Source: Poa pratensis (Eukaryota > Streptophyta > Magnoliopsida > Poales > Poaceae). Taken from it: 64,000 nt of DNA. A model generated the notes under the pieces. That model worked only from the letters and a program-made list of their open reading frames with translations, made no database searches and was not told the DNA's origin. Positions 31,627 to 43,703 of the stretch are shown here, piece after piece (positions within the stretch are counted from its first letter, which is position 1; each line of letters starts with the position of its first letter). The stretch covers positions 20,655,528 through 20,719,527 of the forward strand of contig CAMZMU010000111.1 in assembly GCA_947311845.1 (NCBI GenBank). Reading direction: 5' to 3'. The translations under genes and the position numbers were made by a program.

Positions 31627-34600
31627 TCACGGGTCGTCTTCGCGGGAAAGGCGTTCCAAGATTTCCTCCACCTGGCGGGATACGTCTGGAGGAAGCGGCG
31701 TCTCGGGTTCAGGCGCCTCTAGCTCGGACAGCAAAGAAAGTTGCGGATGCCGCTGACGAAGCGCTGTGACAAACCGTGTCGTCGCCTGCCTCACTGCCTG
31801 TTCCCCAGCAAGGCGAGTGGCTCTGCTAGCCTGCTCCTTGATACCCTTGATGAGCGAGGCCACGTACTTCAAGAACCTGGGATAGCGGACGAAGGAAGTG
31901 GAATGGTCGGCCATGAGAACAGGCGGAGAAGGCACTCCCAAGTTCGTGAACTCCCTCACGATATCCAAGGACCCGTGGTTCATCTGGAGCAAGATGTTGT
32001 TATCATCGCGGCGGTGGAGTGTGAATCGTCGTTGTTCTTTCTCAAGTGCGCCTTTTGCTTCCGCCAGCTCGACATGCACTACCTTCAGCTGGTTGGACAT
32101 CTGCTCGTGTTGATGCCACGCAATCTGAGCTTGAGATTTGGACGCTTCCATCGCCGTTCGCCCGTCAGCCAGCTCCTTTGCCTCCTTCTTGCGAAGGACG
32201 GTCATGCGCGCATCTTTGTCCTTCCAGAAATCGTTCGCCTCGCCCAGTTCCCGGATCCTTCTTTCCATGGCGACGCGGCCAGCCGTGGCCTCTTGCTTGA
32301 ACTTCTCAGCTGCATTGAGAGCCTGCTTTGCGCCTCGGTCGTGGCAGCCATCGACTCGACCCGGCGGACAAGCTATCTCTTTCGCCCCTAGCTCTCTGGA
32401 AATCCTTGGCGGCATGTTCCCGCCTCTCCCTCTCGCTCTTGAGCTCGCTCTGGAGCTTGGAGACCTGCTTGCCTAGTGACGAGACGGCTCTGCTTTTGGC
32501 TCGAAGGTCATGTTCGACCTTGCTGCGAGCCCAGCTAGCCACGTTCTCCAGGCCCTGCTCAAAGCGGTCCTCGTCCTGCTCCATTCTTATCTGGAGCCCC
32601 TCAATGGTGCCGAGGTAGAGGCGCTCTTCGTCTTCCAGCTCGGTCTTTCGTCGCTCCAGCTCCTTCTCGCGGCTGGCCACTCTCTGTTCCCAAGCGTAGA
32701 GCAGCTCTTCGTCCGCCGCCAGCTTCAGCTCTTTGGCGCCAAGAGCATCCTCCCCCGAGGAAAGCCGCAGCTCGCGAGCTTGCGAATGCTCCCCGCCGTC
32801 GGAGGTCAGGGCACCAACCGCGCCAGTTCGGCGCGGGCAAAGGACAAGAACTCCGAGACGCTGGAGAATGTCTTGGAGAACCCGGGGCCTTCTTCAACTC
32901 TCCCGGGTTCAAGGCAGGGGTCAGCGTTCCCGAGGGCCGAGCCCCTGGGGATGAACCCGCCTGCTTCAAGTCTGCGCGATTCTGAGGCCGCCTGGGGATC
33001 CACGTCGCGCCTCTCCCCAGGGCCTTCCGCGCAAGCAGCTTCAGCCTCGCCTGCAACGACTGGAGCCACCTCCCTGATCCTTGGGGCGGACCGGGGGCTC
33101 GGGGCTCGGAGTCGCCCCCGTCGGAGGTGTCGGTGGAGCTCGTCGCTTCGGCATCTTCGCCTCCCCGAGCCGTTTGCTTGGCCACTCCGGCGTCGGGCTC
33201 CTGTGCAAGAGACCAGAACAAGAAGTCAGGACGATGGCAAAAGGGAAGCAACTCCGCATTCAAGGCCAGTTGACAGCGAAGCTTACCGGTGGGCTCTCTT
33301 CGATCCGAGAAGCTCCATCTCTTCTTCACCAAGTCATCAAAGAGGTCAGGCAAGGACAGGCTCTCTTCCCCAACCTCCACGTCTGCAAGGGAGGAGGGAT
33401 AGCCTCCGACGCCTGGTCAGACTCCTGCATCGACGGCGAGCCCGACGGCACTGGCTGCTCCAGAGGTCCGTCTCCCGGCGGGTTTGTCGCCGGCCAGAAG
33501 GAGCGTCGGGGCCTCCGCACCCGCAAGGCACTCCCGGAGGAGCCGTCTCGTCGCTTTCGTCATCCGAAGACCTAGGTTCTTCAGGGGAAACATCCCCACG
33601 GGCAAGGCTCTGCCCCCTTGGCCTCTCTCCTCGAAGGCTGCATGCTTTGGGTGCCGGTGCGGGCTCAATCTTGGTAGTACCCGTCACCCCGTACTCATTG
33701 CACGCTGGCATTGAAGATCGGATGCCGTCGGCGGCTGGATCCTCGAACAGCGGCAAGACCTCATCCTGGAATTTGAAGGGTACCCATGGCAATACATAGC
33801 CCATGGTCAGAGCCCAGGTAGTCTCTGTCAAGTGGAATCTGGACCGTGGAAGGCTGCTGCCCACCTGAGTAAGTTCCCAGAGCGGGCGGCTCTAGAATTG
33901 CAAAGGGGCAATCCCTCTGTAAAGAAAGTCTGCCAGGATCATGGCGCCCGTCACTCCCCTTGCACGGAGCGCAGTCAGCCTGTTAATGGCCGAAGCCAGG
34001 GCTTCCCCTTGAGAGCTTATTTCCTTGGAATGTGCCAATCGCTCCGCTGGATAAAATGGAGTCATCAGATGGGGGTTGGTCCCATCAGCTTCGACAAAAT
34101 ACCAGTTGTGCCTCCATTCTCCAACTGAGGCCTTGGTGAATGTTTCCGGGTACTGGTGCGCCGCATCACTCCGGAGGCAGAAAGAGACACCGCCAGCGAA
34201 CCACTTGGACTTCCCAAGGCGTGTGATGCATGTAAAATGCATACATGAACTTTGCATTATTTCTACTTATATTCCAGTCATATTTGCATCATATAAGGGT
34301 TATATCACTGTTTTATAATGATTTTGGGAATATTTGACATGTTTCCTATTTTTATGGAATTAACCCTGCGCAGGCAGAAAACCCTATTTCTTTCCTTTTA
34401 TGTTTCAGGGACCCAAACGACGTCCAAATGACCTACAAATTTACGGGCGTCAATATTTGGAAGGAAGAAGACTTGTGGGCGAAGGAAGCGAACAAACGGA
34501 GCCACGAGAGCCAAAAGGAGTTGGCCCACGTGGCCCATGTACCTGGCCGCGTGGGACCCCCCATCTTGGGCCTCGGAGCTCCGCTGCCGTCGATCTTTCC

Positions 34601-36464
34601 TTCACCGACTCCGTTTTGACCTAAAACGCCTATAAAAATTATCCCCCGACGTTCTCTGGAAGGAGCACCACAGAAACACAGAAACACCGAAACAGAGACC
34701 TGGAGCTGCAGATTGGAGGGGGAAAACTCCGGCGGGGCGCTACCGGCGTGGTCTCCATCTTCTCCAACGACTTCTCCACCGTCTCCATGATGAAGAGGGA
34801 GTAGTCCACCTCTGGACTATGGGTTTGTGGAAGTAACTTATGTATCTCTATCTCTCGAGCTTCACTAATTAGTACCGTATGAGCTGCTGAACATGATTAC
34901 GGTCATCTATGTAATACCTTTGTGGTGGATCTTTTTATGAGTTAATATATGTTTGAGATTGCAATGGTTTTGTTTCAGTTATGAAAGTTGATGCATATTA
35001 TGTACCCGTTCTTATTTACTTGTTAGGATCAAGCATGTTTATGAGAGCGCGTGAGGGGGAACGTGTGCATTAGTTGGAGTAACGGGGGGTGGCTAGTGCA
35101 GTGAACGTGAGAGAAAGTTCTGCGATCCACTTGGGTGTTTTACCTTACTTTGTTACCTCACTAGGGATAAAAAGAAATACCATGCTACCGGAAATGTCGG
35201 TGTGACCATTGCCACTACTCCATGACTAGATCTAGCATGTTCTTATTTTAACTTCATGTCATGATACTTATTGCTATACTCTGAGTTATCTTAATTATCG
35301 AGGTGTTATGATTTAGTTCGCATCTTGGTGGAGTATAAGAGAGACTAATAACCAAAAGGTCTCTATGTTAGGACGTGATGCCCATATAATTATAACTTGT
35401 CATTAAACTGCTGTGTTGCAATCTCATATGTCAACTCTAGTGTTCCATTGTCTACCACGTTATTAAAGAGAGAGTGCATTTGTGAAACCATGAACCCCGG
35501 TCAATTTTTAATCATAAGAAACACCTTTCCAACCACTTTTACCACTTTTCCATTTTCTGCCATTATAAAATCCGAAAATACAAAAACACTTTTACATCTT
35601 GCATTCATCATAAAAAACCCAAAAATATCATTTATCATTGCTACCACCATCCTTGCATATTTATTTACCACCATTGCATGTTTATTTCTTGTTTGCATTG
35701 CATATTATCTTGATATCATTCTAACACCTTGTGTTTGACAACCACTAGGTGAGGTTGAGGACCAAAACATTTACTTTGTTTTGTAGGTAACCAAAAGAAG
35801 GATAGGAAGATAAATCTACACTACTGATTCCCCGAGAGTTCGATATTAAACCCTCGAGTCACCCTCGTGGAGAAAACACGTCTTCCACTTATTACACACT
35901 CTGCACTTGGAGTCTCAACCTAACCCATTTACTTTTCACGCGGGTACCACGCGAAGGGGCTAGCAACTGTTTTCTGGCGCCATTGTGGGGTAACTACGTG
36001 AAGGGCCATCAACGTGGAACGCAGAAATGGCGGAACAAGGCCACCGAGGGCATGACGCCCGCGAATGCCTCGCAGGCATAGGCAAAGGTTGCAAGCATCA
36101 TCACGGCATTGGGATGCAAGTGCAGCATGTGCAATCCATAAGCCTCCAAGATTGCCGCAAAGAACTCGGAGAACGGAGGAAGAAGGCCGACGACGGAGAA
36201 GTCGTGGAAAGTAATCACCTCTCCTTCTCGTTGAGGTCCGCTCCCAGGGCGCACCACCACTCCCTCAGCACCGCGGAAGCTCGCGGCCAGGGATTGGCGG
36301 ATGCGTTGAATGGCTTCCTCTGACGCATACTCGCTGGGAGAAAAGAGGGCTTGAGTCACCCTCCTTGAAGGCGGCGCCTCGGCCAGAGAAGTTTCCATCG
36401 CCATCTTCTCAGCGGCAGATTGTGACATCTTCCTCACCCCTATCCTATCCCGCTTAGGCGGCAT
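31627..36464 (-). pseudogene. Antisense ORF (putative gypsy-type transposon protein), broken
   Basis: It runs opposite to the element's LTR transcription. The N-terminus, from the ATG at 36464 (MPPKRDRIGVRKMSQ), is Ser/Ala-rich. It leads into a folded domain with TFHDFSVVGLLPPFSEFF and LHLHPNAVMMLATFAYACEAF, as in the 'putative gypsy type transposon' family. A solo LTR insertion splits it at 36012/34223, after FRHFCVPR and before LGKSKWFAGG. Further left come acidic/Pro-rich linkers (about 33860-32800). A long coiled-coil part follows (32680-31627), rich in Glu/Lys/Arg heptads such as EKELERRKTELEDEE. The frame changes several times, by introns or mutation. The function is unknown; it has no enzymatic motif. 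Confidence 0.75.
34224..36011 (+). mobile_element. Solo LTR, same family as the 41-50 kb array, 1,788 bp
   Basis: It begins tgatgcatgtaaaatgc and ends gggccatca, with 5-bp flanks gcgtg (34219-34223) and acgtg (36012-36016). Over most of its length it matches the minus-strand LTRs at 41981-43703 and 48171-49889. Its last 90 bp differ: they contain tctggcgccattgtggggtaac, resembling a primer binding site plus leader, just before the terminal ccatca. It sits inside the antisense ORF. Confidence 0.85.
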
Positions 36465-36924
36465 GGGCTGGGGCAAGAACAAGGAGCGGCGGCGGATTGC
36501 GGCGGCCGAGGCGGGGAGCGGCGCTTGGCGAAGTCAGGGACAAGGAGTCTCCTGCGCGGCGATTTGGGATTTCGGCGAATCTGGAGAAGTAACGGCTACA
36601 GTGGAAGCCAGTCGTGGCTTATAAGGCATCCCACACGTCGCGTCGCGGCCTCATTACTCCGACGGACGTGGGGATTGAGGGGGCGTGCCGATTTCTGCGC
36701 GTTTCGCCCCTTGGATTCCAAGATAAGCACAAAATCCGTCTGAATCGCAACGTTCGCCGCGATTCAGTCAACAGGACCCGGGGCTCGTCTCTACCTCGCC
36801 TCGGCGGGTCCCCAACGGAGCAGAGCAAGGAAGACCAGATACCCGGGGACCCACTTTGACCTATCTTTAGGCCATAGCCCCGGCAGCTGGAGCAAGAGCC
36901 GCCGGGACCATGCCCGGGGGCTAC

Positions 36925-37860
36925 TGTCGCAGCAGTGGAACACGGGGTTCCCCTTGTGCTGCCAAAGTGGGTCCACCCCATGCGGGCCCAAGATGAAGAT
37001 GGACAAGACCAAGACTCAAGTCAAGCTGGCGGGTTCACCGTCAGGACACGCAAGGCCTACATCGACAAAGGGCTCCGGTCCTGGGGGCCTGCCGGGTCCC
37101 CGAATCAAGCAAGAAGGCAAGGAAGGACCCGAGAGCCTGAGTTCCCGGCAGGAGGCCAGGCTCCCTCCCGGGTACTTCCCCACGTCAGTGTGGATAAGCT
37201 CTCCACCTCACGCTGAAAGACCTCAGAAGACTTGGGAAGCAAGGCGAAGGCAGCGCGGGCGGGAAGCACAGCCCGTGGTGGTGTCAGCTCCTGTCCACCC
37301 CAAGGCGGACACTCCCACCTAACCCAAAGGAGACGCTAGGCTGAGGAGAGGCCATGTCTCCCCCTAAACTAGATGAGGAGGGTCCTTCACCCCGAAGGTC
37401 CCTCGTGCCCCTCACGTGACCCTGTGGCAACCCCTTAGCCTATAAAAGGAGGACCAACGCACGGATGAAGGGGAAGGTCGAACGAAGGCACAAGTCCAAC
37501 CAGAGCAAGACTAGACTAGGGCTGCGAAGGTAGAGGGGAAGGTGATCTCCTCCGGGTCAGGATCTGTCCTTCTTCTACCTCCAGCCAAAACCCTTCCGGG
37601 TACCCCATCCGGGAGGTTCCATTGTAAGCCACACTATGAAGAATCCATCAATCCAGACATGCAGGAGTGGGGCTTTTAGCCTCCGGGCGGCCTGAACCTG
37701 GTAGCTCCTTGTGTCTCTTTGGTTGCATGCTTTGATCGTGGAGAGGAGAGCTTGATCTAGACTCCGCCCGAGAAGATGATTATCAGCCTCCTTCGCGCCC
37801 CGTGCTGAACCTAAAAGGGGGTATCCTATACTCCCGGTGTCCGTGCATCGTGACACGACA
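36925..37860 (+). repeat. 3' LTR of antisense-ORF element copy 1
   Basis: 936 bp, nearly identical to 28868-29798. It ends cgtgacacgaca and is followed by the duplication gttct at 37861-37865. Confidence 0.9.
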
Positions 37861-38161
37861 GTTCTTTTATTTGCTACCCTCTAGCGTGCACTTGCTTTTC
37901 CGGCGGCATTGAGTTGATGAAGCGGCCCGGACCGACTATACGCGTACGCTTACGCGAGACTGGTTCCACAACTGACATACGGCTTGTACCGTATATGTGG
38001 CTGGCGGGTGTCTGTCTCTCTCTCTTTAGTTGGTCTTGCATTTTCAATGGAGGGCCCGAAAGGGATAAATAAACATGCAATTATTTGATCATTGTTGTGG
38101 TCATAGGTTCGTAGGTATGAAGCGGTTCTATTTACGACAGCCCCTAGCCACGTAAAATACG

Positions 38162-40900
38162 TGAAAGGACACGGATGTCGCCTAGAGGGGGGTGAATAGG
38201 CGATTTAAAATTCTTTACGGTTTAGGCTTGAATAAATGCGAAATAAAACTAGCGGTTAATTTATCAAGCGCAAAACCTAAACAAGCTAGGTTTACCTATG
38301 TGCACCAACAACTTATGCAAAACAAGATATACAACTAAGTGATAGCAAGATATATTACTTCAAACTCGATGGCTATCACTAAGTAAATTGCATAAGTAAG
38401 AAGCTCGGGTATAGAAATACCGAGGCACTAGGAGACGATGATTTATCCCGAAGTTCACTTCCCAATGGAAGCTAGTCTCCGTTGGAGCGGTGCGGAGTCA
38501 CAAAGTGATCCCTGAATAGCCGTCAAATGGCACACCGTAATCTCCTTCGTGCCTCCACCAATGCGGAGTGCCACGAACCACTATGGGACACTTGAGGGTG
38601 GTCATCGAACCCGTACAAGGATGAGGCACACTCCACAACTTAATTGGAGGCTCTCACCGAATTCCCGTGGCTCCCAAAGCCACAAGAATCACAAGGTTGG
38701 GGCGCGACTCCACAACTTAATTGGAGGCTCCCAACTATCCCGCGAGCCACCAAAACTCCGAGATTAACAAGGACCGTCTAGGGCACCCCAAGTACCCAAG
38801 AGGACAAGCTCTAGGGCACCCCAGTATCCAAGAGTAACAAGCTTCTCAGCTTCGATTTCCACGTATCACCGTGGAGAACTCAAACCGATGCAACCGATGC
38901 AATGGGCAAGAACACAAGAAGCGCTCAAAATCCTTCACTCTCAAATCCCACCAAAGCAACTAATGTTATTGGGGGGAGAAGAGAGGAAGAACAAAGAAGA
39001 ACACCAAATTCTTCAAGATCAAGATCCAAAAAGCTTCCCCTCACTTAGAGGAGAGATTGATTGGTGGAGTGGTAGATCTAGATCTCCTCTCTCTTTTCCC
39101 ACTAAATGGAGGCAAGAATCATGGAGGGATAGAGAGTTAGCAAAGCTCAAGAAGGTGAACAATGGGGAAGAACACGAGCTGCAAGAGTTGGCTGGCTGGA
39201 GGTAGGTGGAGGGGTATTTATACCCCTCCCAGAAAAAGAGCCGTTGCAGACAGAAACATCGGATATTCCGATTCAAGTGAGTACCGGATAATCCGATACA
39301 ACCGGATAATCCAGAACAAATAGAATCGGATATTCCGGAAAACTTCAGTATGCAGTTGCTTGTAGACCATAGCCGAAATCGAGCAATCCATGATGATCGG
39401 ATAATCCGAAACAACCAAATCGGATAATCTGGAAAACTCCAGTATGCAATGCTTTTAAAGTCCTTAGCCGAATTCGAGCAAAACATGAGAATCGGATAAT
39501 CCGAAACATCCTTGATCGGATATTCGAAAACTTCAGTATGCATTGCTTTTAAAGTCCTTTGCCAAATTCGAGCAATCCTTGAGGATCGGATAATCCGAAT
39601 CAACATTGATCGGATAATCCGATTCCCCTGCTTGAGCAAAACAGACAGAAACAGGAAAACCTGAAATGCAATAACTTTCTCGTTCGAACTCCAAAACAGA
39701 TGAATCCAATTCTGTTGGAAAGGTAGCGACAAGAGGGATACCACACATGGGAAGGTGTGGAACTTTCCTCACGGATAAACCGATAATATTTCCAACCTGA
39801 AAACGCAACAAGTTTTCCAAACGAAATCCGTTTTCGGAGAACTTGGGCTTGTCATGAAGATCACAACAAGCACCAAAACCCAACAAGGAGAAAATCCAAA
39901 TAAGAACCAAGAAAGATGATGAAGGCAAGTATGCAAAGGTTTGAGCTCTCTCCAACTGATACGCTAAAGCTCAATCGAGAGCCCCTCTTGATAGTACGGT
40001 GTCTATCCAATAACCCGGTCTCCCGACTAACAACATGAGACCGGTAAAATAGAAACCCTATCAAGATCATACCTTTGCCTTCGCATTCCACTTGACTAGA
40101 TGATGGCGATCTTGATCTTCTCAAGTGGATCACCTTTCTTGATTGTGCTTCGCTTGGTGAAGTTTCACATATTGCTCCCCCATGCTCCACTATGGGAGAG
40201 CCTTCCTTAGGCACATCTTCACATGACCATTATCTCCAAATGGGTGGAAAGCATCAAGCATATGATATCTTCAAGATACTTCTCTTGAACACTTGCACTT
40301 CTCAAGCTCGATGACGAACACCACTTGACGTCATCCTTCATGGGCTATATGAATTCTTCATTTGATGCAAGCCCATCGAAAGATACCTAACCACACGTAG
40401 AAATGCCACACACATGTAATGGGTTAGTTTACAAAGCTATATGGGCAATTACTTACCACACCAAGAGATACATGATCCCACTTGGTACATCTTGGAGCTT
40501 TGTGTGTTGATCAATCTTGATCAACCTTGTATCATTACTCTTTTGAATAGATTATGTCTTGAAGATAACCATGAATGATCACATAATCCTTTTCTTCAAG
40601 ACATACTTGCAATATGCTCAACTCACATATGACCAAACACCGGATAGCTTCTCGAATAACAACTTGGTCATCACATATTCTTCTTCTTGATCATATCAAA
40701 TATATATCCATACATGTCGATGATCTTGATGCCAAATACTTCACTATATCAATATATCATGGCATGAACCTTGAATCCAACATATGGAGTGCAAGCATTG
40801 CTTATGGACAAACACTACAAGTATAACTCAATGCAACCATTAGTTCATAGGGATTGTCATTAATTACCAAAACCACACATGGGGGCGCCATGCCCTTTCA
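38162..40900 (-). mobile_element. Solo LTR, 2,739 bp, minus orientation
   Basis: On the minus strand it starts tgaaagggcatggcgcccc and ends gtgtcctttca. Flanks are atacg (38157-38161) and atatg (40901-40905), a 5-bp duplication with one change. No internal coding sequence or second LTR is present, so it is a recombination product. It contains the CGGAT-array at 39260-39621. The family name is not recognised with certainty. Confidence 0.8.
39260..39621. repeat. Array of ten CGGAT(A/T)(A/T)TCCG near-palindromes
   Basis: Eleven-base words cggataatccg or cggatattccg, some with one change, start at 39260, 39285, 39303, 39327, 39398, 39421, 39493, 39517, 39587 and 39611. They are embedded in a looser repeat carrying acttcagtatgca.tgctt and aattcgagcaa. 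Confidence 0.85.
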
Positions 40901-41196
40901 ATATGCAAAAGATAAAATAGAAAGCGTCTAACTTTATTTTGCAGGGGCAATATGATATGGTGATGGTCCCGAAGAGCAAGGCCTTGATACATGCAAAAGC
41001 AAACGGATTAGGTTGAGACTCCAAGTGCAGAGTGTATAGTAAGTGGAAGACAGTTTTCCCACGAGGGGTGACTCGAGGGTTTAATATCGAACTCTCGGGG
41101 AATCTGAAGTGGTAGATTATCTTCTTATCCTTCTTTTGGTTACCTACAAAACAAGTTAGATGTTTTGGTCCTCAACCTCACCTGTGGTTGTCAAGC

Positions 41197-41716
41197 CATT
41201 GTAGAAAGAGTGTAATATGGTCCATTCATTAACTCCATGTGAGGGACAAGTTCTAAGCATAAGTTTTATCCTATCCCAAGCCATAGCAACATGTTCATTT
41301 TCATTTTGCCTAAAAGAAAGGATGTTGTTTCTATTTTGCAAAATTTTAACAGGGGGATAATATTTCTTAATGAAAGCTTCTTTTAGATCATCCCAAGAAT
41401 TAATACTACCAGATGGCAAGGAATGCAACCACTCTTTAGCTTTTCCTCTAAGTGAAAAAGGAAATAATTTCAGTTTTAGAATATCACTTTCCACATTTTT
41501 AAACTTTTGCATGTCACATATTTCAACAAAGTCATGAAGATGCATAGAGGCATCCTCCATAGCACTACCACCAAATTGTTCCCTAGTTATCAAGTTCAAC
41601 AAACTAGGACTTACTTCATAACTCTCAGCATTTATCTTAGGTGTGGCAATAGCTCTCGTGATAAATTGATCATTAGGAGTGTTTGTGTAGTCACACAACT
41701 TAGTTCTTTCTCCCAT
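41197..41716 (-). pseudogene. Truncated gag (5' end only) of the tandem array
   Basis: It begins MGERTKLCDYTNTPND and is essentially identical to the first 173 codons of the ORF at 46169-47905. It then breaks off into LTR sequence at 41196. The near-identity points to a recent unequal or illegitimate recombination. Confidence 0.9.
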
Positions 41717-41980
41717 TTTAGCAAGTTTTTTTTGGTATTTTTAATTTTTTATGCAAAACTGAAATAAATATGATATGATATGCAATGACACTAACAAAAC
41801 AAATAAATTGCTTTGTAAGTAAAGATGATAAGATGGTGCTCACGTAGGTGCAACCTCCCCAAGCTTAGGTGTTAGCACAAGTTGGTGACGTTGACTTTGT
41901 TGTGAGATGAATGCGATGATGCACACCCTTGGATAAATCTCTCAGCTACGATTCCCCGGCAACGGCGCTAGAAAACGTCT

Positions 41981-43703
41981 TGATGGTCCCGAAGAGCAAG
42001 GCCTTGATACCTGCAAAAGTAAACGGGATTAGGTTGAGACTCCAAGTGCAGAGTGTATAGTAAGTGGAAGACAGTTTTCCCCCGAGGGGTGACTCGAGGG
42101 TTTAATATCGAACTCTCGGGGAATCTGAAGTGGTAGATTTATCTTCTTATCCTTCTTTTGGTTACCTACAAAACAAGGTTAGATGTTTTGGTCCTCAACC
42201 TCACCTGTGGTTGTCAAGCACAAGGTGTAAGAATGATATCAGGATAGTTATGCAATGCAAACAAGAAATAAATATGCAATGATGGTGGATGCAATGATAA
42301 ATGATATTTTTGGGTTTTTGAATGATGTATGCAAGATGAAAAGTATTTTTGTATTTTCGGATTTAATGATGGCTGAAAATAGAAAAGTGGTATATGGTGT
42401 TGGAAAGGTGTTTCTTATGATTAAAAATGGACTGGGGTTCATGGTTTCACAAATGCACTCTCTCTTTATAAAGTGGTAGACAATGGAACACACACAGTTA
42501 ACATATGAGATTGCAACACAGGGTTTGATAACAAGTTACTTAGATATATGGGCATCACGTCCTAACATAGAGATCTTTTGGTTATTAACCTCTCTTATAC
42601 TCCACCAAGATGCGAACTAAATCATAACACCTCAGTAATTAAGATAACTCAGAGTATAGCATTAAGTATCATGACATGAAGTGAAAATAAGAACATGCTA
42701 GATCTAGTCATGGAGTAGTGGCAATGGTCACGCCCACATCCCCGGTAGCATGGTATTTTAGTTTATCCCTAGTGAGGCAACAAAGTAAGGTAAAGATACC
42801 AAAGTGGATCGCAGAACTTTCTCTCACGTTCACTGCACTAGCCACCCCCCGTTACTCCAACTAATGCACACGTTCCCCCACACACGCTCTCATAAACATG
42901 CTTGATCAAAACAAGTAGACAAGAACGGGGTACATAATATGCATCTATACTCATAACTGAAACAAACATTGCAATCTCAAACATATATTAACTCATAAAG
43001 ATCCACCACAAAGGTATTACAACGGTGACCGTAATCATGTTCAGCAGCTCATACGGTGCTAATTAGTGAAGCTCAAGAGAGGAGAGATACATAAGTTACT
43101 TCCACAAACCCATAGTCCAGAGGTGGACTACTCCCTCTTCATCATGGAGACGGTGGAGAAGTCGATGGAGAAGATGGAGACCACGCCGGCAGCGCCCCGC
43201 CGGAGTTTTCCCCCTCCAATCTGCAGCTCCTGATCTCCGTTTCGGTGTTTCTGTGTTTGTGCGGCGCTCCTTCCAGAGAACGTCGGGGGACCTTTTTTAT
43301 AGGCGTTTTTAGGTCAAGACGATGTCGGTGGAGCGAAGATCGACGGCAACGGAGCCACGAGGCCAAACGGGTGGGTCCCACGCGGCCACAGTACCTGGCC
43401 GCGTGGGCCACCCCGTTTGGCCTCGGCCTCCGTTGTTTGCTTCCTTCGCCCACAGGTCTTCTTCCTTCCAAATATTGACGCCCGTAAATTTCCAGGTGAT
43501 TTCGTTGACGTTTGGGTCCCTGAAACATTAAAATAAGAAAACGGGGTTTTCTGCCTGTGCAGGGTTAATTCCATAAAAATAGGAAATAAATGAATATTCC
43601 CAAAATCATTATAAAACATTGATATAACCCTTATATGATGCAAATATGATTGGAATATAAGCAATTAAAGTGCAAAGTTCATGTATGCATTTTACATGCA
43701 TCA
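41981..43703 (-). repeat. Middle LTR of the tandem gypsy array
   Basis: 1,723 bp, almost identical to 48171-49889. It serves as 3' LTR of the right unit and 5' LTR of the truncated left unit. On the minus strand it starts tgatgcatgtaaaatg and ends gggaccatca, and it is preceded by the purine tract aagcttgggga (43702-43717 region). Confidence 0.9.

Larger units (their letters stand above)
28868..37860 (+). mobile_element. Non-autonomous gypsy-type LTR element with antisense ORF (copy 1)
   Basis: LTRs 28868-29798 and 36925-37860 are near-identical (931 and 936 bp). The 5-bp duplication gttct flanks it at 28863-28867 and 37861-37865. The primer binding site is tggcgcgccaggtagggg (29801-29818) and a purine tract gcccgggggctac (36912-36924) precedes the 3' LTR. 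The sense strand has only a gag remnant with a zinc knuckle. No protease, reverse transcriptase, RNase H or integrase is visible. The 3' half encodes a long ORF on the opposite strand, as in Grande-like and related grass gypsy families. A solo LTR (34224-36011) is nested in that ORF. Confidence 0.9.

Noticed and set aside
32510..33799. 429-codon plus-strand ORF inside the antisense-ORF element
   Set aside because: It lies opposite the broken antisense ORF and has low-complexity Ser/Arg/Pro composition; no motif. Treated as a shadow.
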